DNA of 64,000 nucleotides, from the NCBI RefSeq assembly GCF_016756615.1, contig NZ_AP023262.1, positions 1,548,501 through 1,612,500 on the forward strand, read 5' to 3'. Under the pieces are notes generated by a model. It saw only the letters and a list, made by a program, of their open reading frames with translations, made no database searches and was not told the origin of the DNA. The position numbers and the translations under genes are program-made. The stretch comes from Mesorhizobium sp. L-8-3 (GTDB lineage Bacteria > Pseudomonadota > Alphaproteobacteria > Rhizobiales > Rhizobiaceae). Of this stretch, positions 17,521 through 25,530 are shown piece by piece; within the stretch, counting starts at the first letter, position 1; every line of letters starts with the position of its first letter.

Positions 17521-18177
17521 TCAGCGTTGATCGAGCAATTTGATCTGGAGATCTTCCCAGTGCTCCGTGAAGGCCTCCCGGGCGGTGTCGAAGTGGCGGC
17601 TTTTCAGGCTGCTAATAAGCCGATCGTGCTCCAGCGCCATTTCCTTAGCGGTGCCGTAAAAAGCCTGCCGCTGGACGAGAAGAAGCTCGATCTCCCCCTC
17701 AAGGTGCGAATAGGCTCGCTTCAGGCGGGCGCTCCCGCTCGCTGCGATGATGGCGCGATGGAAGTCGCGGTCCGCAGTCACCAGCGCCGACTTGTCTGAG
17801 GACAGGGTCGAGGCATGCATGACCTCGACCGCCTCGAGCGCCAGGGGCGGAATGACTCCGGTCAGCACGATCAAACGGATGGCTTCGCCCTCTATGGCGC
17901 CGCGCACCCGTGTGATGTCGACAATGTCGTCCGGTCCGAATTCGGGCAGCATGAAGCCTCGGTTCGGGATCTGACGTAGCAAGCCCTGTGTGACGAGCAA
18001 CTGGGCCGCCGCACGGAACGTGTGCCGTGAGGTCGAGTGCTCTTCGCACATCCTGGCGTCGCGGAGAAATTCGCCAGGCTGGAAAGCTCCCGACAGGATG
18101 CGGCGTCGCAAGTCCTGCGCCAGGATATCTACAGCGCTAACGGGGACGTTGGCGTCAAGGTCGTGGACTTGCTTCAT
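17521..18177 (-). CDS. GntR-family regulator, FCD (FadR/VanR) type
   Basis: A 218-residue regulator. The winged helix-turn-helix covers about residues 15-80 (LAQDLRRRILSGAFQPGEFL, then LLVTQGLLRQIPNRGFML). An all-helical FCD effector domain follows, with the metal-ligand pattern RDFHRAI and later EHDRLISSL and EHWEDL histidines. Such proteins sense small carboxylates. It is the last gene of the minus-strand kinase/class-III PLP operon. The repeated TTGTACAACAAT sites upstream of that operon are candidate operators for it. Confidence 0.9.
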   Translation of the reverse strand: MKQVHDLDANVPVSAVDILAQDLRRRILSGAFQPGEFLRDARMCEEHSTSRHTFRAAAQLLVTQGLLRQIPNRGFMLPEFGPDDIVDITRVRGAIEGEAIRLIVLTGVIPPLALEAVEVMHASTLSSDKSALVTADRDFHRAIIAASGSARLKRAYSHLEGEIELLLVQRQAFYGTAKEMALEHDRLISSLKSRHFDTAREAFTEHWEDLQIKLLDQR

Positions 18178-18257
18178 GGGCCTGGTTGTTAATGGTGTTG
18201 CGCGTGCAGTTGCGTCAGGTGCCGCAGCGCCAGCAAAGGATCCTAATGCATCCGCTC

Positions 18258-19628
18258 CTAGGTCTGCACCGCCCGCAGCGCATTGTCGACACCTTCGAGC
18301 AGACGCCCCACGTTGGACGACGTGAAGACAAGCGGGGGCCTGATCTTGAGAATATGGGCGTCTGCCCCTGTCGCGGAGATGAGAATGCGCTGGTCGCGCA
18401 GAGCATTGACGGCCGCGAGCGCGCGATCCATGTCGGGTATCTTGCCGTCGCGGTCCTTGACGAGTTCGACGGCGAAATAGAGGCCTGCCCCACGCACATC
18501 ACCGACGAATTCGTATTTGTTCTGCAGGTCGTGGAGACCGTCGAGGATTTCACCGCCAACCTTGGTCGCGTTTTCCATCAAACCCTCTTCGAGGATCGTG
18601 TCGAGCACGGCGTGCGCGGCGGCGATAGCGACGGAATTGCCACCGAACGTGTTGAAGTAACGCATGCTGGCCCCGAACTCGGCTACGAGTTCGCGCCGGA
18701 CCACCAGGCCCGCTACGGGATAGCCGTTGCCCATGGGCTTCCCAAGGGTGACGATATCCGGATCGACCCCATGTCGGGCGTGTCCCCAAAGGCGGGTGCC
18801 GGTCCGGCCGAAACCGGATTGCACTTCGTCGGCGATAAACAGGCCTCCGGCCCTGCGGACGACTTCCGCCACCGGCGCCAGCACGTCCGTGGGCTCGACA
18901 TAGAGACCATCGGAGGAGAAGACGGAGTCGGCGATGAACGCCGCCAGGCCGTCGCCATGCCTTTCGAGGTCGGCAATCTGCCGCGCGACATCCTCCGCCA
19001 TCCGCCGGCCGATTTCCGCGACAGGCAGGCGGTAGGAGTCTGGGGCAGCGACCGTTCGAACGTAGGGATCCAGCGCCGATTTCTTGCCGAGCGACGGCGA
19101 GATTGCCGCCACCGCGCCGCTATTGCCGTGATAGGCCTCGGCCGTGACGATGACGCCGTTCCTGCGGGTGTGATAGCGCGCGATGCGCAAGGCGAGATCG
19201 TTGGCCTCGGAGCCAGTGCAGGTGAACATCGCGCATCCGGTCCGGCCGAGTTCGCCACCCAAGGTATTGATCAGGACTTCGGCATAGTTCAGCAGGGGTT
19301 CCTGCATGTAACGCGTGTGGGTGCAGAGGACTTCGAGCTGCTTTTGGATAGCCCCGACGACGCGTGGATGAGCGTGACCCAGCGATACGACGTTGTTGTA
19401 GGCGTCGAGATATTCGTTGCCATGCTTGTCATAGAGGAAGACGCCCTTGGCGCGGGAAATCTCGACCGGGGTCCTGTAGAACAGCCGATAGGCAGGCCCC
19501 AGCAGCCTTTGCCGCCTGGCCACATGCGCCGCGTCATCATTCGAGAGGTGAGCCGCTTCCGCAGGGTTGAAGCCATTCGCCATGTCGCCACGGAAGCCCT
19601 TGGGCAGGGTGGTTGCTTGTTTCGGCAT
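18258..19628 (-). CDS. Class-III aminotransferase-fold enzyme, possible ammoniophospholyase (copy A)
   Basis: A PLP fold-type I, class-III protein of 456 residues. Marks include LDAYNNVVSLGHAHPRVV, the PLP-phosphate segment TCTGSEANDLALRIAR, FIADEVQSGFGRTG, and the PLP lysine in TLGKPMGNGYP. The ATG shares its A with the kinase stop (TAATG), so translation is coupled. Kinase plus class-III enzyme is the arrangement of hydroxylysine kinase with AGXT2L-type ammoniophospholyases, which eliminate phosphate and ammonia from phospho-amino alcohols. A plain aminotransferase is the alternative. A paralogue lies at 26638-27966. Confidence 0.85.
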   Translation of the reverse strand: MPKQATTLPKGFRGDMANGFNPAEAAHLSNDDAAHVARRQRLLGPAYRLFYRTPVEISRAKGVFLYDKHGNEYLDAYNNVVSLGHAHPRVVGAIQKQLEVLCTHTRYMQEPLLNYAEVLINTLGGELGRTGCAMFTCTGSEANDLALRIARYHTRRNGVIVTAEAYHGNSGAVAAISPSLGKKSALDPYVRTVAAPDSYRLPVAEIGRRMAEDVARQIADLERHGDGLAAFIADSVFSSDGLYVEPTDVLAPVAEVVRRAGGLFIADEVQSGFGRTGTRLWGHARHGVDPDIVTLGKPMGNGYPVAGLVVRRELVAEFGASMRYFNTFGGNSVAIAAAHAVLDTILEEGLMENATKVGGEILDGLHDLQNKYEFVGDVRGAGLYFAVELVKDRDGKIPDMDRALAAVNALRDQRILISATGADAHILKIRPPLVFTSSNVGRLLEGVDNALRAVQT

Positions 19629-20695
19629 TACGGTTCCTCTCGGGTAAGAAGGTCTGATATCTGCGTGGTCGACAACGAATTGAACCATTCCAGGTGCGCC
19701 CAGCCCGCCTCGGTGTTGCGCAGGATGTAGCGGCTGTTCTCAGGGAAGAGCTCGGCGCGCCAGCAGGTCAGCAGGGCGCGGACCGCAAGGCGACCCTGTG
19801 CCAGGAAAGGAATGAGTCGCAGCTCCTCGTCCGTCAGGTCAGCGTGTCGGAGATAGCCGCGCAGGACGTCACGCGGTTCGTCGAAGAGGTCCCGCCGGTT
19901 TCCGACGGCTTTGGGCATCTGGTTCATCAATGCCGTAGAGACATCGACGGCAATGGCCGTGCGAACCGCATCGCCGAAGTCGATGACGCCTGTCAGGAAA
20001 TTCGAACTGGCAGGGTCGACGACCAGGTTCGACGTGTTGAAGTCGTTGTGGAGCACCTGCCGCCGACACAGGTCGAGCCTCGGCTTGATCTCTGCAAAGC
20101 GCTCCAGCGCACGGATGGTCCAGGCGCGCTTGCCGCCCGCCGGGACGAAGTCCAGCAGATCGGACAAATCGAGCAGATGGGTGACGTCCCATGCCAGGGT
20201 TCGACTGTCCGCAGGGTGGGAAAAATCGGCCATGGCGTGGCGTAGTTTTGCCAGGACTTCGCCGATCCGCTCCCGCTGCGGGGCGGTGGACGTCGCCCGG
20301 TCGAGCGGCGTGCCGGCCAGAAAGGTGATGAGCCGCACCACACGCCGTTCACCGGCGCTGGTCGTGACGATGGGCAAAGCCGCGCCGTCGACGTCGCGGT
20401 GCGCACGGGGAACGGGCAGATCCGGAGCTCGCCCCGCGATATGGCGCAAGAGCGCGACCTGGAAATCGAGCTCCTCCAGACGCTCGGAAGGATGAGCGAT
20501 CTTCAGCACGAACTTCCCATGGTCCGCGCAGCCGAGGAGAAACGTGTCGTCTTTCTCGGTCTCAAAACGCGTGGCCGAGCCGCGAATACTATAAAGGCGT
20601 GCAGCGATTACTTCAGCCTCCGCCGCGCCGACGGGATGGCAGGCTTCGGAAAGCTCCGACGCGCGGGCTGGCTTGGTCTGTTGAGAGTAACCCAT
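19628..20695 (-). CDS. APH-fold kinase, hydroxylysine-kinase-like (copy A)
   Basis: A 355-residue aminoglycoside-phosphotransferase-fold kinase. The ATP-binding lobe includes DHGKFVLKIAHPSE. The catalytic loop is LHNDFNTSNLVV (Asp as base, Asn for magnesium), and the metal-binding Asp lies in GVIDFGDAV. Resistance enzymes share the fold, but the coupled class-III PLP gene points to small-molecule catabolism, as with hydroxylysine kinase or homoserine kinase II. It begins an operon with the class-III gene and the GntR gene. The divergent region upstream is 548 bp and holds paired motifs. Confidence 0.85.
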   Translation of the reverse strand: MGYSQQTKPARASELSEACHPVGAAEAEVIAARLYSIRGSATRFETEKDDTFLLGCADHGKFVLKIAHPSERLEELDFQVALLRHIAGRAPDLPVPRAHRDVDGAALPIVTTSAGERRVVRLITFLAGTPLDRATSTAPQRERIGEVLAKLRHAMADFSHPADSRTLAWDVTHLLDLSDLLDFVPAGGKRAWTIRALERFAEIKPRLDLCRRQVLHNDFNTSNLVVDPASSNFLTGVIDFGDAVRTAIAVDVSTALMNQMPKAVGNRRDLFDEPRDVLRGYLRHADLTDEELRLIPFLAQGRLAVRALLTCWRAELFPENSRYILRNTEAGWAHLEWFNSLSTTQISDLLTREEP

Positions 20696-20753
20696 TTTCC
20701 ACTCAGTTCAGGTGCCGCCGAAACGGGTTCGACGCTACGTTGCTTTGCCGATT

Positions 20754-20765
20754 TTGTACAACAAT
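20754..20765 (+). promoter_or_regulatory. TTGTACAACAAT site 1
   Basis: This 12-base motif has the 8-base palindromic core TTGTACAA. It recurs inverted at 21000-21011. The spacing pattern TxGTxxxACxA-like is usual for GntR FCD-type operators. It lies about 60 bp upstream of the kinase start. GntR binding is inferred. Confidence 0.5.
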
Positions 20766-20999
20766 TTTTGGGCCTGTTCAATACATGAACGTCCCTTCGA
20801 CATGAAGGACAGGGAAGGCGCGACCCATTTGGATTGCCATCCGGGCACGTCGCCGACCTTAGTAGCGCCCGAGAATCGACAAATGATAAGAGGCTTTAGC
20901 TCACAACCGAGCCAGCGGCCCTTCCGTGCCACGGGGCATGAACCCGCGCCTGCGTCATCAATGTCGATGCGCTGATGGAGGCTGAATGTTTCCAACCTT

Positions 21000-21011
21000 A
21001 TTGTTGTACAA
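21000..21011 (-). promoter_or_regulatory. TTGTACAACAAT site 2
   Basis: Exact reverse complement of the motif at 20754-20765, reading ATTGTTGTACAA on the plus strand. It lies about 230 bp upstream of the first HAD gene. The 246-bp spacing between copies would permit looping. Binding is inferred. Confidence 0.5.
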
Positions 21012-21243
21012 TATTCAATCTGAAGCGCGAGGCGAAGGCGGGGCGAGCGGTTACCCGCCTGAGGAGAGCCGCCGTCCCGGGCTTGTGCGTGGCAGGGCGA
21101 CAGATTGTGCCTAAGGAGCGGCCAAATTCAGTACAATGCACTTCAAGCGGCGAACGTTCGGAAAATTATGCTCCACTGTTCGCACAATTATAGCGTTCCG
21201 TGAGCGGCCAGTCGGGGTCGTCAAAATGAAAGGAGCGCACGCC

Positions 21244-21933
21244 ATGACCAAATTTAGGCCAAAGTATATCACCTTCGACTGCTATGGCACGCTGACCAAT
21301 TTCGACATGGCTGGTGCGGCGCGGCGTGTGTATGCCGAGCGCCTTTCTACTGAGGCCATGGCCAATTTCGTCGAGGCTTTCAGGGGCTATCGCCTGGACG
21401 AGGTCCTGGGCGCATGGAAGCCCTTCGGTGAAGTGGTGCACAATGCCGTTGAACGCAGCTGCAAGCGCATCGGTATCCAGTTCAAGCCCGAAGACGCGCA
21501 ACGCATCAACGACGAAGTGCCGACCTGGGGCCCGCACCCGGACGTCCCGGCAGGACTCTCCAGGGTGGCCAAGGAAATCCCGCTGGTGATCCTGTCGAAT
21601 TCGATGAACAACCTGATCATGTCGAATGTCGAAAAGCTCGGTGCGCCCTTTCACACCGTCATCACCGCCGAAGAGGTTGGCGCCTACAAGCCGCTGATAA
21701 AGGGCTTTGAGTATATGCTCGACAAGCTCGGCTGCGGTCCCGAAGACATCACTCACGTGTCCTCCTCTTTCCGCTACGACCTGATGCCGGCCTATGATCT
21801 GGGGATCAAGAGCAAGGTCTGGGTCAACCGCGGTCATGAACCCGCCAATCCGTTCTATGAATATACCGAGATCAAGGATATTGGCGGACTAGCCGCCGCC
21901 GTTGGCTTGGAACCCGCCCTGGAACGCGCCTGA
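21244..21933 (+). CDS. Haloacid dehalogenase type II-like HAD hydrolase (copy A)
   Basis: A 229-residue HAD-superfamily protein of the L-2-haloacid dehalogenase (type II) group. The nucleophile motif is ITFDCYGTLTNF, motif II VILSNSMNN, and the motif III lysine lies in VGAYKPLIKG. The acidic tail motif HVSSSFRYDLMPAY is altered from the typical dehalogenase SSNAWD. The start at ATG 21244 has AAAGGAG eight bases upstream. A close paralogue occurs at 24858, and both sit with kinase and class-III genes. Dehalogenation, phosphate removal or another HAD reaction are all possible. Confidence 0.85.
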   Translation: MTKFRPKYITFDCYGTLTNFDMAGAARRVYAERLSTEAMANFVEAFRGYRLDEVLGAWKPFGEVVHNAVERSCKRIGIQFKPEDAQRINDEVPTWGPHPDVPAGLSRVAKEIPLVILSNSMNNLIMSNVEKLGAPFHTVITAEEVGAYKPLIKGFEYMLDKLGCGPEDITHVSSSFRYDLMPAYDLGIKSKVWVNRGHEPANPFYEYTEIKDIGGLAAAVGLEPALERA

Positions 21934-22066
21934 AAAACTAGCGTTCTGGCACTGCTGCTACGATGAGATGGGGGGCGGTTCATTCGCCCCTTCTCTTTAT
22001 AGTTGGAAGGGGAGCAAGCATGGCCTTTTGATGACCCTTCCGCACGAGAGACCTGCTGGCGTTAGG

Positions 22067-22105
22067 GTGTCAATCGGCGTGCAAAATGTGCACGCCGATT
22101 GACAC
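22067..22105. repeat. Perfect 17-bp inverted repeat with 5-base loop
   Basis: GTGTCAATCGGCGTGCA (22067-22083) and its exact complement (22089-22105) flank AAATG. There is no T tract, so a simple terminator is not favoured. The sequence begins with TGTCA on each strand, the same first bases as one end of the IS21 element at 34744-37046. It could be two IS21-type tips left by a deletion. Confidence 0.75.
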
Positions 22106-22262
22106 ACAAGCTGATAGGGCAAGCCGACGAGGCACGTTCAGCCTCGACTTCCGCCCGCCCTCGGCCGTGCCGTTCTATCGCGCCAATCCGTGGTTTATTC
22201 CGGCGATCATCAAGGGCTGCGCCCTGCAGGACAAGTTCCTCTGGTGGCGCGCGCGCCGCTGA
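22106..22262 (+). pseudogene. 3' remnant of an unidentified gene
   Basis: A frame running into GTFSLDFRPPSAVPFYRANP, then WFIPAIIKGCALQDKFLWW, and ending at a TGA at 22260-22262. It reads like the conserved C-terminus of a real enzyme but lacks a start, and its 5' side is cut by the palindrome at 22067-22105. I do not recognise the family with certainty. Confidence 0.45.
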
Positions 22263-22334
22263 GAAGGCGGAGCAGCCGCCATACGTCGCCGAGGCCCCGC
22301 CGGACGATCTTGGCTACAAGGACGAACGAGACAG

Positions 22335-24518
22335 ATGGGTGAGACGATGATCGGATCCGTCGTTAAGCTGATCCGCTACCCGGTAAGCTCTCTCGCAGGC
22401 GAAGAACTCAAGCGAGCCACGCTTGCATTGTCCGGAATTGCTGGCGATCGCCGGTTCGGATTCTTCGAGCGGGATACCGGCCACCAGATTTACCCCGCAC
22501 GCGACGGCCGCTGGAATGCCGCGCCCCAAATTCATGCGCGACTTAGGGAGGAGCTAGAACTGTCGACCGACGGCCAGTCCTGGCTGCCGGCCGACGATCC
22601 CGAAATCACGTCGCGCATCGAGGCAGTTTTCGGCCAGGCGGTAGAACTTCATGCTTATGGGCCGCATCGCTCGCCGCGATACAGCATGTCGCCGCTGCAT
22701 ATCCTCAGCCTCCAGTCTCTCGATCACCTGCGCCGGATCATTCCGGCGAGCCTGATCGACTACCGCCGCTTTCGCCCCAACATCCTGGTAGATCTTCCGG
22801 ACGACGCCGCTGAGCTTCCGGAATACGCGCTGTTGGGAAGGGAGTTCACCATTGGGGGCGTTCGCGTGCGCGGGACACGCCCCTGTGGCCGCTGCGGTTT
22901 CACGACCCTCGCGATGGGAGACCTTCCTGAGGATCCCGCCATTCTCAGAGCGCTGGTGAAGCGGTACGAGCGAAATTTCGGGATCTATTGCGATGTATTG
23001 GAGGGAGGCGATGTAGCGCAAGGCGATGTCCTGACAGGTCAAGAGGTCAGCCGCGGTATCGACCCCGTGCTGATCGTGGGGGCGGGACAGGCCGGCGCCA
23101 TGGCGGCGCGCGCGCTACGGCGCTTGGGCTATACCGGCGCCATCCGCCTCTACGGTGCCGAGCGCCATGCGCCCTACGAACGACCGCCGCTGTCCAAGCG
23201 TTTGGCGACAGCAAATCGCGAAACTCATGTTCCGATCCTATCCGCCGCCGAAGCCGAAGGTTTGGGGATATCGCTCCACCTTGGTACCACGGTCGAGGCT
23301 CTCGATCTTCCGCGGCGCCGGGTCGAGACCTCCGACGGCACTGAGACCAGCTTCGGCACGCTGATACTGGCAACCGGCGGCGCGGCCCGGCGGCTGCCCG
23401 ATCTCGACCGGGGACACGGACGGGTGCATGTCCTGCGGACACTCGAAGATGCGGCGCGCATCGCAGGCATTTTGCTTCCCGAAACACGGCTTTTTGTCTT
23501 CGGCGGCGGCTGGATCGGCATGGAGGCCGCTGCAATTGCCCGGCAGTCGGGCGCCAAGGTCACGCTCTTCGCCCCGTCAAAGCGGCTTGCGCCTCGGATA
23601 CTTCCACCCGAAATCTCTCAACGACTGGAGGACTTGCTCGGCGACAACGGCGTCCTCCTGCGGTTTGGGGTTGACCCCAGCTTCCGGGAAATGGAAGGCG
23701 CCGTCCGCTGCAGTATCGGCAGCCAGGTACAGGAGGCCGATCATCTCATCGTTGCGATCGGCATGGTGCCGCTGGACGGCATTGCCCGCAGAGCGGGCCT
23801 GGCGTGCGACGACGGTATTCTCACGGATGAGAATGGAGCGACGGAAATCGACGGGGTCTACGCCATCGGCGACGTCGCCCGCCATCCTATGGGACGCATC
23901 GAGAGCTGGCAGAACGCCAACGTCCAGGCAGAACGAGCTGCCCGCCATGTGCTCGGGATGGAACAGTCTGCACGGGAACCTGCCTATTTTTGGTCGGATC
24001 AATTCGGCCATAGGCTTCAGATCGTTGGCATGCCCGACCCGCGGGCGCCTCTCGTCGCCGAGGGCGACGGTTTCTGGGATTATGGCAGCTTCGTCGTTGC
24101 TCTTGATCGGCCGGAACTGATCCACCGGATGATGCGCCGTTTGGCCGACGATCCGGTCGCTGCTCCCCTCGCGGCTGCAGTGCCCAATGTGCCGAGAACC
24201 GAACACCACCTCTGCGCTTCAGCCGACATCCCGGAAGGCGCGCTCGTGCAGATTGAACACCCGGCAAAGCGTGTGCTTGCGGTCACTCGCCAGCAGGGGC
24301 AGTGTCATGCGATGGACGATCGCTGCCCCCATTCGGTGGCTTCGCTCTCGAAGGGGTTCGTGGATGACGGACACATCGTCTGTCCGTTGCATTTCGCGGA
24401 GTTCGGGTTGAGCGACGGCGTGCCGCGCAACGCACCAGCCGGGTGCGAACATCTGGTCGTGCACCCGGTGGCCGAGAGAGACGGGCATATATACGTCCTT
24501 CTTCCGAACGCGACCTGA
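22335..24518 (+). CDS. MOSC - FAD/NAD ferredoxin reductase - Rieske fusion protein
   Basis: A 727-residue, three-domain redox protein. Residues about 5-225 form an N-terminal MOSC beta-barrel and MOSC domain, with Cys residues in RGTRPCGRCGF. Residues about 240-615 are a rhodocoxin/terpredoxin-reductase-like flavoprotein with two dinucleotide motifs, VLIVGAGQAGAM and FGGGWIGMEAA, and GVYAIGDVARH. Residues about 625-727 are a Rieske 2Fe-2S domain with CPH near 663 and CPLH near 682. It could move electrons from NAD(P)H through FAD to the cluster and on to the MOSC domain, which in other proteins handles sulfur or molybdenum cofactor chemistry. The start may instead be ATG 22347. There is no oxygenase nearby. 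Confidence 0.88.
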   Translation: MGETMIGSVVKLIRYPVSSLAGEELKRATLALSGIAGDRRFGFFERDTGHQIYPARDGRWNAAPQIHARLREELELSTDGQSWLPADDPEITSRIEAVFGQAVELHAYGPHRSPRYSMSPLHILSLQSLDHLRRIIPASLIDYRRFRPNILVDLPDDAAELPEYALLGREFTIGGVRVRGTRPCGRCGFTTLAMGDLPEDPAILRALVKRYERNFGIYCDVLEGGDVAQGDVLTGQEVSRGIDPVLIVGAGQAGAMAARALRRLGYTGAIRLYGAERHAPYERPPLSKRLATANRETHVPILSAAEAEGLGISLHLGTTVEALDLPRRRVETSDGTETSFGTLILATGGAARRLPDLDRGHGRVHVLRTLEDAARIAGILLPETRLFVFGGGWIGMEAAAIARQSGAKVTLFAPSKRLAPRILPPEISQRLEDLLGDNGVLLRFGVDPSFREMEGAVRCSIGSQVQEADHLIVAIGMVPLDGIARRAGLACDDGILTDENGATEIDGVYAIGDVARHPMGRIESWQNANVQAERAARHVLGMEQSAREPAYFWSDQFGHRLQIVGMPDPRAPLVAEGDGFWDYGSFVVALDRPELIHRMMRRLADDPVAAPLAAAVPNVPRTEHHLCASADIPEGALVQIEHPAKRVLAVTRQQGQCHAMDDRCPHSVASLSKGFVDDGHIVCPLHFAEFGLSDGVPRNAPAGCEHLVVHPVAERDGHIYVLLPNAT

Positions 24519-24857
24519 ACGGATAGCGGATAGATGTATGTCAAAGTCCGGCTACCAGGCAAATGAGGCTGTGATCGAGGCACGCTTCGGCTGGCGCCTT
24601 CAGCACTGAGCGAGTCAGGGTCGAAAAGTCCCGAACGCGAGGCTCAAGGTGACAGGCTGGCCAAATGGGCACGCTCGACCAAGTTTGGCAAGGCGACGCC
24701 TGAGCGACCGCGGACACCGGAAACAGAGCCCAAAAGGTCGTGCTAAGTTTGCGGTTGAGCGGAGAGCCTCCTGCTGAAAGTCGATGCATTGCGGCAGATT
24801 CTGCCAACCGGCAGCGGCTATCCTTCAACCACAGGCAGACCACAGGGGTTCAAGGAC
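24519..24857. other. Intergenic, promoter region of the second HAD operon
   Basis: 339 bp without a convincing gene. The TTGTACAACAAT motif is absent. It should hold the promoter of the HAD-kinase-class III operon, but no clear operator was recognised. Confidence 0.4.
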
Positions 24858-25526
24858 ATGAATCGTTTCCGGCCGAAATACGTGACTTTCGATTGCCACG
24901 GCACGCTGATCAACTTTCAAATGGCGGAAGCCGCACGGGACCTGCACGGCCAGCTTCTGGACGGGCCGCGCATGGATGAATTCATCAAAAATTTCCAAGG
25001 CTACCGCATCGACGAGGTGATGCAGGCATGGAAGCCTTATGCCGAGGTTGTCCACAACGCCTTCGAGCGCGCCTGCCGCCGCAACAATGTCCCGTTCCGA
25101 GCCGAAGACGCCGAAACGATCTACAACCGTATCCCAACTTGGGGACCGCATCCTGACGTCCCCGAGGGTCTGGCCAAGCTGGCGAAGGAAATTCCGCTGG
25201 TCACGTTGACCAACTCGATGAATGCCCAGATTCCGTCGAATGTGGCGAAGCTCGGCGCGCCTTTTCATGCCGTTTTGACTGCCGAAGACGCGGGCGCCTA
25301 CAAGCCGCATTTCAAGGCTTTCGAATACATGTTCGACACGCTGGGTTGCGGCCCGGAGGACATAACCCACGTTTCCTCGTCCTTCCGCCATGACCTGATG
25401 TCCGCCTATGACCTGGACATCAAGAGCAAGGTCTGGGTCAATCGTGGCCACGAACCAGCCAATCCGTACTACGAGTACGTCGAAATCCGTGACGTGTCAC
25501 AGTTGCCGGGCGTTTTTGGGATCTGA
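24858..25526 (+). CDS. Haloacid dehalogenase type II-like HAD hydrolase (copy B)
   Basis: A 222-residue paralogue of the protein at 21244-21933, alike along its whole length. The nucleophile motif is VTFDCHGTLINF (His replaces Tyr), motif II LVTLTNSMN, and the motif III lysine lies in AGAYKPHFKA. The tail HVSSSFRHDLMSAY and VNRGHEPANPYYEY are shared with copy A. AAGGA lies just before the ATG at 24858. The kinase gene starts four bases after its stop, so the two are in one operon. Function is as uncertain as for copy A. Confidence 0.85.
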   Translation: MNRFRPKYVTFDCHGTLINFQMAEAARDLHGQLLDGPRMDEFIKNFQGYRIDEVMQAWKPYAEVVHNAFERACRRNNVPFRAEDAETIYNRIPTWGPHPDVPEGLAKLAKEIPLVTLTNSMNAQIPSNVAKLGAPFHAVLTAEDAGAYKPHFKAFEYMFDTLGCGPEDITHVSSSFRHDLMSAYDLDIKSKVWVNRGHEPANPYYEYVEIRDVSQLPGVFGI

Positions 25527-25530
25527 CAGC

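Larger units (their letters stand above)
20696..21243. other. Divergent promoter region of the two catabolic operons
   Basis: 548 bp between the kinase gene (minus) and the first HAD gene (plus). No gene is convincing. It holds two copies of TTGTACAACAAT in inverted orientation (listed separately) and GTTCA-ATACA-TGAAC, a perfect 5+5 inverted repeat at 20776-20790. AT content is higher than in the genes. Confidence 0.6.

Noticed and set aside
19628-20695. Antibiotic-resistance aminoglycoside kinase
   Set aside because: The fold is shared, but translational coupling to a class-III PLP enzyme and a GntR gene favours catabolism.
22067-22105. Intrinsic terminator
   Set aside because: The stem is long and perfect, but no T tract follows on either strand.
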